From assembly GCA_965278965.1 (NCBI GenBank), contig OZ257127.1, positions 434,001 to 498,000 on the forward strand: a stretch of DNA of 64,000 nt, written 5' to 3'. This document shows positions 33,873 through 42,786 of the stretch, in pieces. A program made the translations under genes and the position numbers. How positions within the stretch are numbered: the stretch's first letter is position 1; every line of letters begins with the position of its first letter. This DNA is from UBA10649 sp965278965 (lineage in GTDB: Bacteria > Actinomycetota > Actinomycetes > S36-B12). The notes beneath the pieces were generated by a model. That model saw only the letters and a program-made list of their open reading frames with translations, had not been told where the DNA came from and searched no databases.

Positions 33873-33983
33873 GCGAGTTCTCCCTCCAACGGCGACATTC
33901 ACCTCGCGGTGGTGACCCTCGTGGAGCGAGGTTTCCGCCGTCACGCCGAGGGGTTTCCGGCCTGTGTCGTGGGAGGCGCCGAG

Positions 33984-33999
33984 GTTAACAGCGCGTTAC
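33984..33999. promoter_or_regulatory. Candidate GlnR box upstream of amtB
   Basis: On the minus strand GTAAC-N6-TTAAC resembles the GlnR half-site pair gTnAC-n6-GaAAc with correct 11-bp phasing. It lies 112 bp before the amtB start, where GlnR activates amtB in other actinobacteria. Only one pair is clear. Confidence 0.4.
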
Positions 34000-34062
34000 G
34001 GGATCGGCGGTCCGGGCGCGTGCGACGCAACTGCGACATACGCGGTACAGCGGTGCGACCGG

Positions 34063-35298
34063 CTAGTCGTCGATCAGTGCCGAGACGAACGCCTCCGGGT
34101 CGAACGGCGCGAGGTCGTCCGGGCCCTCCCCCAGTCCGACGAGCTTGACGGGCACGCCGAGGTCGCGCTGGACGGCGACCACGATGCCGCCGCGGGCCGT
34201 GCCGTCGAGCTTGGTCAGGACGATCCCGGTGACGTCGACGACCTCGGCGAAGACGCGGGCCTGGACGAGCCCGTTCTGCCCGGTCGTCGCATCGAGGACG
34301 AGCAGCACCTCATCGACCGGCGACTTCTTCTCGACGACGCGCTTGACCTTGCCGAGCTCGTCCATGAGGCCGGTCTTCGTGTGGAGGCGTCCGGCCGTGT
34401 CGATGATGACGGTGTCGACGTCGGCGGCGGCACCTGTGGTCACGGCGTCGAAGGCGACGGCGGCCGGGTCGCCGCCCTCAGGCCCGCGGACAACCGCAGC
34501 ACCGACGCGGTCGCCCCACGTCTGCAGCTGGTCGGCCGCGGCGGCCCGGAACGTGTCGGCCGCGCCGAGCACGACGGTCTGGCCGTTGGCCACCGCGAGG
34601 CGGGCGAGCTTCCCGGTCGTCGTCGTCTTGCCGGTGCCATTGACCCCCACGACAAGGACGACACCCGGACGGCCGTCGACCCGCTCGGCCCGCACCGTGC
34701 GGTCCATCGACGGGTCGACCAGCGCGAGCAGCTCCTCATGCAGCATCCGCCGCACGGCGGTCGGGTCGGCGGTGCCCTCGACGCGGGCGCGCGTCCGCAG
34801 ACGCTCGACCAGCTCGGTGGTCGGGCCGACCCCGAGGTCCGCGCCCAGGAGGATCTCCTCGACCTCGTCCCACGTGTCGTCGTCGAGCGTGTCGCGGCTG
34901 AGCAGTGCGAGAAGGCCTCGGCCGAGGACGTTCTGCGAGCGGGACAGGCGCGCGCGCAGCCGGCGCAGCCGCCCGACCGCCGGCTCGGGGACCTCGACGA
35001 CGAGCAGGCCCTCAAGATCCTCGAGGTCCTCCGCGGTGGGGTCGAGGGGTGACAGGTCCTCCTCGACCGGCGTGGCCAATGGAGCGCCGACGTCGAGGAG
35101 GTCGACGCTGCGGCGCGGGGTGTCCCGTGGCTCGGAGTCGTCGTCGCCGACCCCGGGGGCGTAGTCGAGCCCCGGACGGGGTCGGGCACCGCCGACGGCC
35201 TTGCTGCCGCGACGGCGACCGACCACCAGGCCGACGACTGCGACGACGAGGACGACCAGGACCACCAGGCCGATGACGTACATGAGTGCGCTGTCCAC
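34063..35298 (-). CDS. ftsY: SRP receptor FtsY
   Basis: This 411-residue protein has an N-terminal membrane anchor (YVIGLVVLVVLVVAVVGLVV, about 7-26), an acidic A domain (about 30-110), then the NG GTPase: GVNGTGKTTTTGKLA, DTAGRLHTK and TKLDGTARGG. The GTG at 35298 is favoured because AAGGAT lies eight bases upstream; an ATG five codons later is possible. Its usual upstream neighbour smc is absent; the next gene is divergent yhhN. Confidence 0.93.
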   Translation of the reverse strand: MDSALMYVIGLVVLVVLVVAVVGLVVGRRRGSKAVGGARPRPGLDYAPGVGDDDSEPRDTPRRSVDLLDVGAPLATPVEEDLSPLDPTAEDLEDLEGLLVVEVPEPAVGRLRRLRARLSRSQNVLGRGLLALLSRDTLDDDTWDEVEEILLGADLGVGPTTELVERLRTRARVEGTADPTAVRRMLHEELLALVDPSMDRTVRAERVDGRPGVVLVVGVNGTGKTTTTGKLARLAVANGQTVVLGAADTFRAAAADQLQTWGDRVGAAVVRGPEGGDPAAVAFDAVTTGAAADVDTVIIDTAGRLHTKTGLMDELGKVKRVVEKKSPVDEVLLVLDATTGQNGLVQARVFAEVVDVTGIVLTKLDGTARGGIVVAVQRDLGVPVKLVGLGEGPDDLAPFDPEAFVSALIDD

Positions 35299-35352
35299 GT
35301 CAGGGATCCTTCCACGCCTCGCGGAGGGGCTCGATCCGGCAGGATCCGTTGG

Positions 35353-36033
35353 ATGGCGAACCACGCGCTCCTGCGGGTCTATGGCGTCGTCGGGGTCGCC
35401 GAGCTCGCGGCGGTCGCCCTGGACGCGCGGCTCGTCACGTGGGTGGTCAAGCCTCTCCTTGTCCTCCTGCTGCTGGCCTGGGTCGTGGTCGACGCCCGCG
35501 GTCGCGCAGCACCGTGGCCGTCGTCCCTGCGCTGGCTGGTCGTCGGACTGGTGTTCGCGTGGGTCGGTGACGTGCTTCTGCTCGTCGACGGGGACCTGTG
35601 GTTCCTCGGCGGCATCGCCGCGTTCGCGGTCATGCAGGTCTGCTATCTGGTGGCGTTCCTACGCGTTCCGGGGATCGGCCTCGTGCGCGCCTGGCGCGTG
35701 TGCGTCGTGCCGTACGCGCTCGTGTGGGTCGGCGTCAACATCGCGGTCTGGTCGGATGTCGGCGATCTGCGCATCCCCGTCGTCATCTACAGCGCGCTCG
35801 CGATCGCTATGGCACTCGGCGCGCTCGACGTCGTGCTGCGGCTGCCGCGACGGCTCGGCTGGCGCGTCGCTGGGGGCGGCGCCCTGTTCGTCGTGTCCGA
35901 CGCGCTCATCGCCCTGACGGCGTTCGGGCCGCTGGACTCCGGCCGCGGGTGGGACGTCGCGATCATGGGGACCTACATCGCCGCTCAGGCCATGATCGTC
36001 ACCGGGCTGACCCGAGGCGTTCGGCAGCGCTAG
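35353..36033 (+). CDS. YhhN family (lysoplasmalogenase-like) membrane protein
   Basis: This 226-residue protein has eight predicted helices with the YhhN/TMEM86 features KPLLVLLLLAWV, FAWVGDVLLLVDGDLWFLGG (conserved Asp) and ALFVVSDALIALTAF (second conserved Asp). Animal members cleave vinyl-ether lysoplasmalogens; the bacterial substrate is uncertain. A CAGGAT hexamer seven bases before the ATG again suggests a leaderless start. Confidence 0.8.
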   Translation: MANHALLRVYGVVGVAELAAVALDARLVTWVVKPLLVLLLLAWVVVDARGRAAPWPSSLRWLVVGLVFAWVGDVLLLVDGDLWFLGGIAAFAVMQVCYLVAFLRVPGIGLVRAWRVCVVPYALVWVGVNIAVWSDVGDLRIPVVIYSALAIAMALGALDVVLRLPRRLGWRVAGGGALFVVSDALIALTAFGPLDSGRGWDVAIMGTYIAAQAMIVTGLTRGVRQR

Positions 36034-36098
36034 CCGTTGTCGTTGCGGTGCAACGCAATCGTGACCTTCTACTGGCTGCGGGTGTCAGGATTTGGCGG

Positions 36099-36111
36099 TA
36101 GAGTCGTACAC
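36099..36111 (+). promoter_or_regulatory. -10 element TAGAGT for leaderless 13E12-type gene
   Basis: TAGAGT (36099-36104) ends seven bases before the ATG at 36112. There is no ribosome binding site. Confidence 0.35.
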
Positions 36112-37668
36112 ATGTTCGAGTCCTCGTCCAGTCCGGTTCCGGAGCCGGATGACGCTGCCCGGGATGCGGACGATGCGGGTCTGCCGGTGGAGTGTCCGTG
36201 GCCCGCGGGCTGGGATGCGCTTCCCTCGGATGGGGAGCGGCTCGCGGGTGCGTGTCAGCAGTCCCCGGGTGTCGGGTTGATGCTCGGCCTGGCGGAGATC
36301 GACGTCCGTGGGTTGTCGCCGGATGAGGCGGTCACGTTCGCCCAGCAGTGGGACCGGGCCGTCTCGTGGGCCGCCGGCGCTCAAGCCGCCGCCCGCGCTG
36401 CCGTCAACGCCGCCCTGGTCGCGGCGGAGGAGGCCGAGGTCGCCCGGCAGGCGGAGGCGCTGCGGCAGCGCAACGAGGAGCGCGTGGCGGCGGGGTTGAA
36501 GCCGCGTAGCACTGGGTTCGGGTTCGTGCCGCCGGAGGTCGCCGTCCAGGCCGAGCTCGCTGCCGCCCTACGGCTCTCACCACGGAGCGTGTCGAGCGTG
36601 GTGCAGTTCGCGGTGGATCTGGCCGGGCCGTGGCGGCCCATGCGCGCGGCGCTGGTGGCTGGGGAGATCACGGAGAACCACGCGAAGGCGATCGGCCGCG
36701 TGCTGAGTCTGCTGCCGGCGTATGTGGATCCGGAGCGGTGTGACGACTACGCGAAGGACTGCGCCGAGGTCCTGGCCACGGTCCTGCCGTTCGCGCGGAC
36801 CCATACCCCCGGGCAGGCGGCGAAGAAGACGCGGGATCTGATCACCGCGATCGACCCGGTCGGGACGCGGAAGCGCCGGCAGGAGGCCGCAGACCGCGAT
36901 CACGGGGTGTTCCTGAACCCCCGGGAACCCGGAACGTCCGAGCTGACCGCGGTGCTGCCGACCGAGACCGCACGCGCGGTCTACGACGCGATCCGCCGGC
37001 TCGCTGGTGATGCCCGGTTCGAGGTCTCCGATGGGTGCATCACGATCGGGCAGCGCCGCGTCGCCGCACTGAAGACGCTCGTGCTGGGTGACCCGGGCCA
37101 GATCACCGTCATCGACTCCCCGGTGGCCGAGGCGAAAGAGAAGGCCCACGTCACCGTCATCGTGTCGCTGGAGACCATCCTCGGGGTCAGTGAGCAGGGC
37201 GGGCGCATCAATGGCGAACCGGTGACCGCGGACGTCATCCGCGACCTCATCGCCTCATGCGACCCCAAATCCACGATCCGGCGCCTGGTGACCGATCAGT
37301 CCGGGGTGATCGTGGACTACGGCCGCTCCCGATACATCGGCAGCGACTTGCAGAAGCAGGTCATCAGACTCCGCGACGGCCACTGCCGCGGCGTCGGCTG
37401 CACCCGACCCGCCGAAAACTGCGAAATCGACCACGCCCACTCCTGGAACGCTGGCGGTGCGACGTCGTTGTGCAACCAATGACCCCTCTGCAAACACCAC
37501 CACCAGTTGAAGACCCACGCCCGCTGGCACATCGTCCACAGCGCCGCCGACGGCAGCTGCACGTGGAGATCACCACTCGGCCGGGAGTATCAGCACCAGC
37601 CACCACCGCTCCTACCGCCACCACCTAGGTCACGCGTCATCGACGACGGACAACCGCCACCGTTCTAG
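36112..37668 (+). pseudogene. 13E12-type DUF222/HNH endonuclease gene with in-frame stop
   Basis: The frame encodes a DUF222 region (about 50-330) and the start of an HNH nuclease: CRGVGCTRPAENCEIDHAHSW with the zinc Cys residues and the DH pair. At 37480-37482 a TGA follows TSLCNQ. The same frame then continues PLCKHHHQLKTHARWHIVH, the normal rest of the HNH fold, to a TAG at 37668. The stop removes the essential last His of the motif, so the 456-residue product should lack nuclease activity. The frame is otherwise intact, indicating a recent nonsense mutation (or a sequencing error). This family is repeated in many actinobacterial genomes (REP13E12) and often marks integration sites. Confidence 0.8.
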
Positions 37669-37684
37669 GCGATTCGAGGTGCGG

Positions 37685-38638
37685 CTAGTAGCGCTCCTCT
37701 GCCTGCTTGCACGCGAGGCAGAGAGTGGCCCGCGGGAACGCCTGCAGACGGTGCTTGCCGATCGGCTTCCCGCACGACTCGCAGGTCCCGTAGGTCCGGG
37801 AGTCGATCCTGTCCAGGGCGTGCTGGACCTGCTCGATCATGCTGCGCGCGTTGTTGGCCAAGGACATCCCGTGCTCGCGCTCGAACGCCTTGCTCCCGGC
37901 GTCGGCCTGGTCATCGCCGGCCCCGTCACCGGAGTCGCGGATGAGATCCGCGAGACCCACCTCGGCCGTGGCCACCTCGTCGGTCAGCCGGCGCAGGTCG
38001 CCGTTGAGCTCGGCCCGCACGGCGGAGAGCTCCTTGGCCGTCCACGGAGTCTCGTCCTCCCGGACCGCCAGCCGCGGCGTACGCGCAGCCGGTGCCGCCT
38101 TCTTCGCGGGGACGGGCTTCTTGGCCGGGGCCGCCTTCTTGACCGGGGCCGCCTTCTTCGCCGGCACGGCCGTCTTGACCGGGGCCGCCTTCTTCGCCGG
38201 CACGGCCGTCTTGACCGGGGCCGCCTTCTTCGCCGGGGCGACCTTCTTCGCGGGGACCGCCTTCTTCGCCGGCACGGCCTTCTTCGCCGGGCCGAAATTC
38301 TTCGCGCGGACCGCCTTCTTGACCGGGACCGCCTTCTTGACCGGGGCCGTCTTCTTCGCGGGGACCGCCTTCTTCGCGGGGACCGCCTTCTTCGCCGGGA
38401 CCGCCTTCTTCGCCGGGACCGCCTTCTTGACCGGGGCCGCCTTCTTCGCCGGGACCGCCTTCTTGACCGGGGCCGCCTTCTTCGCGGGGACCGCCTTCTT
38501 CGCAGGGACCGCCTTCTTCGCAGGGACCGCCTTCTTCGCAGGGACCGCCTTCTTGACCGGGGCCGCCTTCTTCGCAGGGACCGCCTTCTTCGCGGGCGCG
38601 TTCCTTCGCGCAGGGCTCGCCGTTCGTGACGCTGCCAT
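37685..38638 (-). CDS. TraR/DksA-type zinc-finger protein with lysine-rich hexapeptide repeats
   Basis: This 317-residue protein consists of a short basic head, 29 hexapeptides of type PAKKAV/PVKKAA (residues 15-188), a DksA-like coiled coil (about 205-275) and a C4 zinc finger with Cys286, 289, 307 and 310. DksA/TraR proteins act in the RNA polymerase secondary channel; the repeats resemble the C-terminal tails of actinobacterial HU and histone H1 and should bind nucleic acid. Orthologs sit beside ileS in other actinobacteria. One unit (RAKNFG) is degenerate. Confidence 0.88.
   Translation of the reverse strand: MAASRTASPARRNAPAKKAVPAKKAAPVKKAVPAKKAVPAKKAVPAKKAVPAKKAAPVKKAVPAKKAAPVKKAVPAKKAVPAKKAVPAKKAVPAKKTAPVKKAVPVKKAVRAKNFGPAKKAVPAKKAVPAKKVAPAKKAAPVKTAVPAKKAAPVKTAVPAKKAAPVKKAAPAKKPVPAKKAAPAARTPRLAVREDETPWTAKELSAVRAELNGDLRRLTDEVATAEVGLADLIRDSGDGAGDDQADAGSKAFEREHGMSLANNARSMIEQVQHALDRIDSRTYGTCESCGKPIGKHRLQAFPRATLCLACKQAEERY
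38075..38596. repeat. 18-bp tandem repeat array, 29 units
   Basis: This is the DNA behind the hexapeptide repeats: units such as ACCGCCTTCTTCGCCGGG recur every 18 bp without interruption of frame. Near-identity of adjacent units points to recent slippage, so the copy number is probably variable between strains. Confidence 0.9.
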
Positions 38639-38795
38639 CGGACTCCCCTGTCCGCCACGGTCCCGAGATGGCCGCCCCCCGGCCGCTTACCCCGAACCCT
38701 CGGATGTTCGGTCGGATGCTAGGGCCAGCCGCACGCTGGCGGGCGCTAACGCGCCGATATCCTGACCGTTCCGCCGTCCCCCTTCAGGAGGATCG

Positions 38796-41700
38796 ATGTA
38801 TCGCGCCGTGCCGCCGCAGGTCGACCTGCCGGCGATGGAGCACGAGATCCTCGCCCTCTGGGACGCGGAAGACGTCTTCGCCGCCTCGATCGCCCAGTCC
38901 GCTGGGCGCCCGCAGTGGACGTTCTACGAGGGCCCACCGACGGCGAACGGCAACCCGGGCACCCACCACGTCGAGGCACGCGTATTCAAGGATGTCTTCC
39001 CGCGCTACCGCACGATGAAGGGGTACTTCGTGCCCCGGCAGGCCGGCTGGGACTGCCACGGGCTGCCCGTCGAGCTCGCCGTCGAGAAGGAGCTCGGCTT
39101 CTCCGGCAAGGGCGACATCGAGGCGTTCGGCGTCGCCGAGTTCAACGAGCGCTGCCGGGAGTCGGTCCTTCGGCATGTCGACGAGTTCTCGGTCATGACC
39201 CGCCGCATGGGCTACTGGGTCGACCTCGACCGCGCGTACTGGACGATGGATCCGGACTACGTGCAGTCCGTCTGGTGGTCGCTCAAGCAGATCTTCGATG
39301 CAGGCCTCCTCGCACAGGACTACCGCGTCGCCCCCTACTGCCCGCGCTGCGGGACGGGCCTGTCCTCCCACGAGCTCGACCAGGGGTACGAGTCCGTCGT
39401 CGACCCGTCCGTCTACGTCCGGTTCCCCGTGGCCGAGGGAACCGACCTCGCGCAACGCCACCCCGGCATCGCGCTGCTTGTGTGGACGACGACGCCGTGG
39501 ACGCTCGTCTCCAACACCGCCGTGGCCGCGAAGCCCGACGCCACGTACGCGGTCGTCCGCACCGCCGACGACGAGACGCTCGTGGTGTCCGAGGACCTCG
39601 TCGGCGCCGTCTTCGGCGAATCGGACATCACGATCGTGGAGACCCTGCCAGGGACCGCGCTTGAGCGCGTGCCCTACGTCCGCCCCTTCGACTACGTCGA
39701 GATCCCCGACGCCCACTACGTGCTGCTCGCCGACTACGTCACAACGAAGGACGGCACCGGCCTGGTCCACCAGGCGCCCGCGTTCGGCGCCGACGACCTG
39801 CAGACCTGCCGTGCCTACGGGCTCCCGGTCGTGAACCCGATCCGGCCCGACGGGCACTTCGAGGAGTCGGTCCCCGTCGTCGGTGGCCTGTTCTTCAAGA
39901 AGGCCGACGAGACGCTGGTCGCCGATCTCGAGCAGCGCGGGCTGCTGTTCCGCCACGTGCCGTACCAGCACGACTACCCGCACTGCTGGCGGTGCCACAC
40001 GCCCCTCATCTACTACGCGCAGCCGTCCTGGTACATCCGCACGACAGCGGTCAAGGATCAGCTCCTCGAGCAGAACGAGCAGACCAACTGGTTCCCCGGC
40101 ACGATCAAGTGGGGCCGCTACGGCGACTGGCTGACGAACAACATCGACTGGGCGCTGTCCCGCAACCGGTACTGGGGCACGCCGCTGCCGATCTGGCGGT
40201 GCCCAGACGACCACCTGACGGCCGTCGGCTCCCTCGCCGAGCTGAGCGAGCTCGCCGGGCGCGATGTCACGGCGACCGACCCGCACCGCCCGTACGTCGA
40301 CGACATCGCGATCGCGTGCCCGGAGTGCGGCGCCCAGGCACGTCGCGTCCCGGAGGTCATCGACGGCTGGTACGACTCCGGGTCGATGCCGTTCGCCGCC
40401 ATCGGCTACCCGCACAAGAACGCCGACGCGTTCGCGGCGCAGTACCCGGCCGACTTCATCTGCGAGGCGATCGACCAGACCCGCGGGTGGTTCTACACGC
40501 TCATGGCGGTTGGCACGCTGGTGTTCGGCGAGTCCTCGTACCGCAACGTCGTGTGCCTTGGCCACATCCTCGACGAGGACGGCCGCAAGATGAGCAAGCA
40601 CCTGGGCAACATCCTCGCCCCGATCCCGCTCATGGACCAGCACGGCGCCGACGCGGTGCGGTGGTTCATGTTGGCGAGCGGGTCGCCCTGGCAGGCCCGC
40701 CGGGTCGGGCACGCCGCCATCGCCGACGTCGTCCGCAAGACGCTGCTCACCTACTGGAACACGGTGAGCTTCCAGTCGCTGTACGCGCGGACAGCGGGCT
40801 GGACGCCGAGCGCCGCCGACCCGGCGCCGGCCGACCGCCCGGTGCTCGACCGATGGGTGCTGTCGCAGGCGCAGTCGCTGGCCGCCGGCGTGGACGAGGC
40901 TCTCGACGGCTTCGACACGCAGCGGGCCGGCCGCCTGCTCTCGACCTTCGTCGATGACCTGTCGAACTGGTACGTCCGCCGTTCGAGGAGGCGGTTCTGG
41001 GACGGCGACCCGGCGGCGCTCGCCACACTGCACGAGGCGCTGCGCGTCGTGACGCTGTGTCTGGCACCCTTCACGCCGTTCATCACCGAGCGCGTGTGGC
41101 AGGACCTCTTCCGGCCCACCGACGACGAGGCCCCGCTGTCGGTCCACCTCGCGGCGTGGCCGGAGGCCGATCCCGCGCTCGTCGATGTCACGCTCGACGT
41201 GAACATGGCCCTCGTGCGGCGTCTCGTCGAGCTCGGCCGCGCCGCGCGCGCGTCGTCCGCCGTGCGGACCCGCCAGCCGCTGCGTCGTGCGCTCGTCTCG
41301 GCCGCCGGCTGGTCCGACCTGCCCGACGACCTCCGCCAGCAGGTCGCCGACGAGCTCAACGTGCTCGGGCTGGAGTCCCTGTCGGACTCCACGACCGACC
41401 TCGTCGACGTCAGCGTGAAGGCGAACTTCCGCAGCCTGGGCGCCCGCTTCGGCAAGCAGACGCCCGTGGTCGCGGCGACGATCGCCACCGTCGATGCGCG
41501 TGGCCTCGTCGGCGCGTTGCGCACCACCGGGGCCGTCGAGCTGGAGACCGAGGAGCTCGGACCGGTCGGCATCGGCCCGGAGGACGTCGTCATCACCGAG
41601 ACCCCGCGCGAGGGCTGGGCCGTCGTGACCGAGGCGGGCGAGAGCGTCGCCCTCGACCTCGCCCTCGACGACGAGCTCCGCCGCGCCGGCCTGGCCCGTG

Positions 41701-41939
41701 AGGTCGTGCGGGCGCTCCAGGAGGGACGCAAGGCGGCCGGCCTGGACCTGTCGGACCGCATCCGCGTGTGGTGGCGGTCCGACGACCCGGAGGTGGCGGC
41801 AGCGGTCGCCGAGCACGCGGCGACGATCTCCGCCGAGGTGCTGGCCGTCGAGCTGGCCGACGGTGAGGGTGCCGAGGCAGCGTCCGCCGTGGCGGTCCCC
41901 GACGACCTGGCGATCACGCTGGTGCTGGCGAAGGCCTAG
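38796..41939 (+). CDS. ileS: Isoleucyl-tRNA synthetase (eukaryote-like long form)
   Basis: This 1047-residue class Ia synthetase charges tRNA-Ile. PTANGNPGTHH (about 48-58) is the HIGH-type signature, the CP1 editing domain spans about 190-400 (LVWTTTPWTLVSNTA), and KMSKHLGN (about 598-605) is the KMSKS loop. Length and the PTANGxPGTHH form match the IleS2 type, which is often less sensitive to mupirocin. TTCAGGAGGATCG gives a strong ribosome site. The 157-bp leader contains a small GGCGC-TAAC-GCGCC hairpin but no T-box core. The gene is convergent with divIVA (11-bp gap) and divergent from the DksA-like gene. Confidence 0.95.
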   Translation: MYRAVPPQVDLPAMEHEILALWDAEDVFAASIAQSAGRPQWTFYEGPPTANGNPGTHHVEARVFKDVFPRYRTMKGYFVPRQAGWDCHGLPVELAVEKELGFSGKGDIEAFGVAEFNERCRESVLRHVDEFSVMTRRMGYWVDLDRAYWTMDPDYVQSVWWSLKQIFDAGLLAQDYRVAPYCPRCGTGLSSHELDQGYESVVDPSVYVRFPVAEGTDLAQRHPGIALLVWTTTPWTLVSNTAVAAKPDATYAVVRTADDETLVVSEDLVGAVFGESDITIVETLPGTALERVPYVRPFDYVEIPDAHYVLLADYVTTKDGTGLVHQAPAFGADDLQTCRAYGLPVVNPIRPDGHFEESVPVVGGLFFKKADETLVADLEQRGLLFRHVPYQHDYPHCWRCHTPLIYYAQPSWYIRTTAVKDQLLEQNEQTNWFPGTIKWGRYGDWLTNNIDWALSRNRYWGTPLPIWRCPDDHLTAVGSLAELSELAGRDVTATDPHRPYVDDIAIACPECGAQARRVPEVIDGWYDSGSMPFAAIGYPHKNADAFAAQYPADFICEAIDQTRGWFYTLMAVGTLVFGESSYRNVVCLGHILDEDGRKMSKHLGNILAPIPLMDQHGADAVRWFMLASGSPWQARRVGHAAIADVVRKTLLTYWNTVSFQSLYARTAGWTPSAADPAPADRPVLDRWVLSQAQSLAAGVDEALDGFDTQRAGRLLSTFVDDLSNWYVRRSRRRFWDGDPAALATLHEALRVVTLCLAPFTPFITERVWQDLFRPTDDEAPLSVHLAAWPEADPALVDVTLDVNMALVRRLVELGRAARASSAVRTRQPLRRALVSAAGWSDLPDDLRQQVADELNVLGLESLSDSTTDLVDVSVKANFRSLGARFGKQTPVVAATIATVDARGLVGALRTTGAVELETEELGPVGIGPEDVVITETPREGWAVVTEAGESVALDLALDDELRRAGLAREVVRALQEGRKAAGLDLSDRIRVWWRSDDPEVAAAVAEHAATISAEVLAVELADGEGAEAASAVAVPDDLAITLVLAKA

Positions 41940-41950
41940 CCGCTACCCCG

Positions 41951-42403
41951 CTACTCGCGGTCGAGGATCGCGCGCTGCTCGTCGAGGGCGGCGCGGACGG
42001 TCGCCCGGATGGAGTCCGCCCGCGCCTGCGCGTAGCGGACGATCTCGTCGGCCGTGCGCTGCGCGACGGCCAGGACGTCGGCCGCCTCCGGGCTGTCCCC
42101 GAGCGAGGCTGACAGCTCCTCCGAGACCTGCGGTGCGGGACCAGTGGTCGCCGACGACGCGGCCAGGGCCGACTCGGCCTCGACCAGTCGCTTCTCCGCA
42201 AGCCCGAGCCGGGTCTGCAGCTGATCGCACTGCGTCCGCAGGACGGCCTCGCCGTCCCGTAGTCGCTGGAGCTCGTCGGCGCTCTGCGCGACGTCGGCCT
42301 CGATGATGTCGAGGAACGCGTCGACCTCGTCCATGTCGTAGCCGGCGCGGACCCTGGTGGTGCTGAACTGCGTTGCGCGCACCTCTGCGGCGGTCAGCGG
42401 CAT
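41951..42403 (-). CDS. DivIVA domain-containing protein
   Basis: This 150-residue protein has an N-terminal DivIVA lipid-binding domain (FSTTRVRAGYDMDEVDAFLDII, about 13-34) and a coiled coil to about 75, then a low-complexity linker and a second helical stretch ending in DEQRAILDRE. It is shorter than Wag31/DivIVA (about 250 or more), though its position after sepF-yggT is the normal divIVA site. It is likely a polar or septal scaffold for wall growth. Start ATG 42403 after GAAGGGA. Confidence 0.85.
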   Translation of the reverse strand: MPLTAAEVRATQFSTTRVRAGYDMDEVDAFLDIIEADVAQSADELQRLRDGEAVLRTQCDQLQTRLGLAEKRLVEAESALAASSATTGPAPQVSEELSASLGDSPEAADVLAVAQRTADEIVRYAQARADSIRATVRAALDEQRAILDRE

Positions 42404-42435
42404 TCGCAAATCCCTTCGTGACGCGTGGAGCGACC

Positions 42436-42720
42436 CTAGAGCAGCAGGGCGACGTTGATGAGGATCTGCAGTGCGATCAGCAGGATCAAGAACGCGAGGT
42501 CGAACTGAACCGACCCGATCCGGATCGGCGGGATCACCCGTCGCAGCAACCGCAGCGGCGGGTCCGTGACGGTGTAGATCGTCTCTGCGACGAGAAGCAG
42601 GAACCCGCTGGGCCGCCACTCGCGGGCGAACACCTGAACGAGGTCGAAGATGAGCCGGCCGATCATGACGAGCCAGTACAACCACAGGACGGTCGCGAGC
42701 ACCTGGCCCACGGCACTCAT
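42436..42720 (-). CDS. yggT: YggT family membrane protein
   Basis: This 94-residue protein has two hydrophobic segments (about 5-30 and 70-93) flanking the conserved YTVTDPPLRLLRRVIPPIRIG loop. The family is linked to cell division and osmotic tolerance, without a defined reaction. It lies between sepF and divIVA as in most Gram-positives. Confidence 0.9.
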   Translation of the reverse strand: MSAVGQVLATVLWLYWLVMIGRLIFDLVQVFAREWRPSGFLLLVAETIYTVTDPPLRLLRRVIPPIRIGSVQFDLAFLILLIALQILINVALLL

Positions 42721-42786
42721 CGACCCACTCCTTCACCTACGTGCCCGCTGACGCGGCAGGACGACGGTCGCCCTCGGACGACTCGG

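Noticed and set aside
37480..37482. TGA in the HNH gene as a selenocysteine codon
   Set aside because: No SECIS-like hairpin is visible after it and HNH nucleases are not selenoproteins; a nonsense mutation is simpler.
38075..38596. Regular 18-bp repeats as a possible CRISPR-like array
   Set aside because: The units are contiguous without spacers and encode in-frame hexapeptides of a DksA-like protein.
38639..38795. T-box riboswitch before ileS
   Set aside because: No T-box core or specifier arrangement could be recognised in the 157 bp.
38784..41816. A 1010-codon open frame antisense to ileS
   Set aside because: It mirrors ileS codons in GC-rich DNA, has no family content, and ileS is unmistakable on the plus strand.
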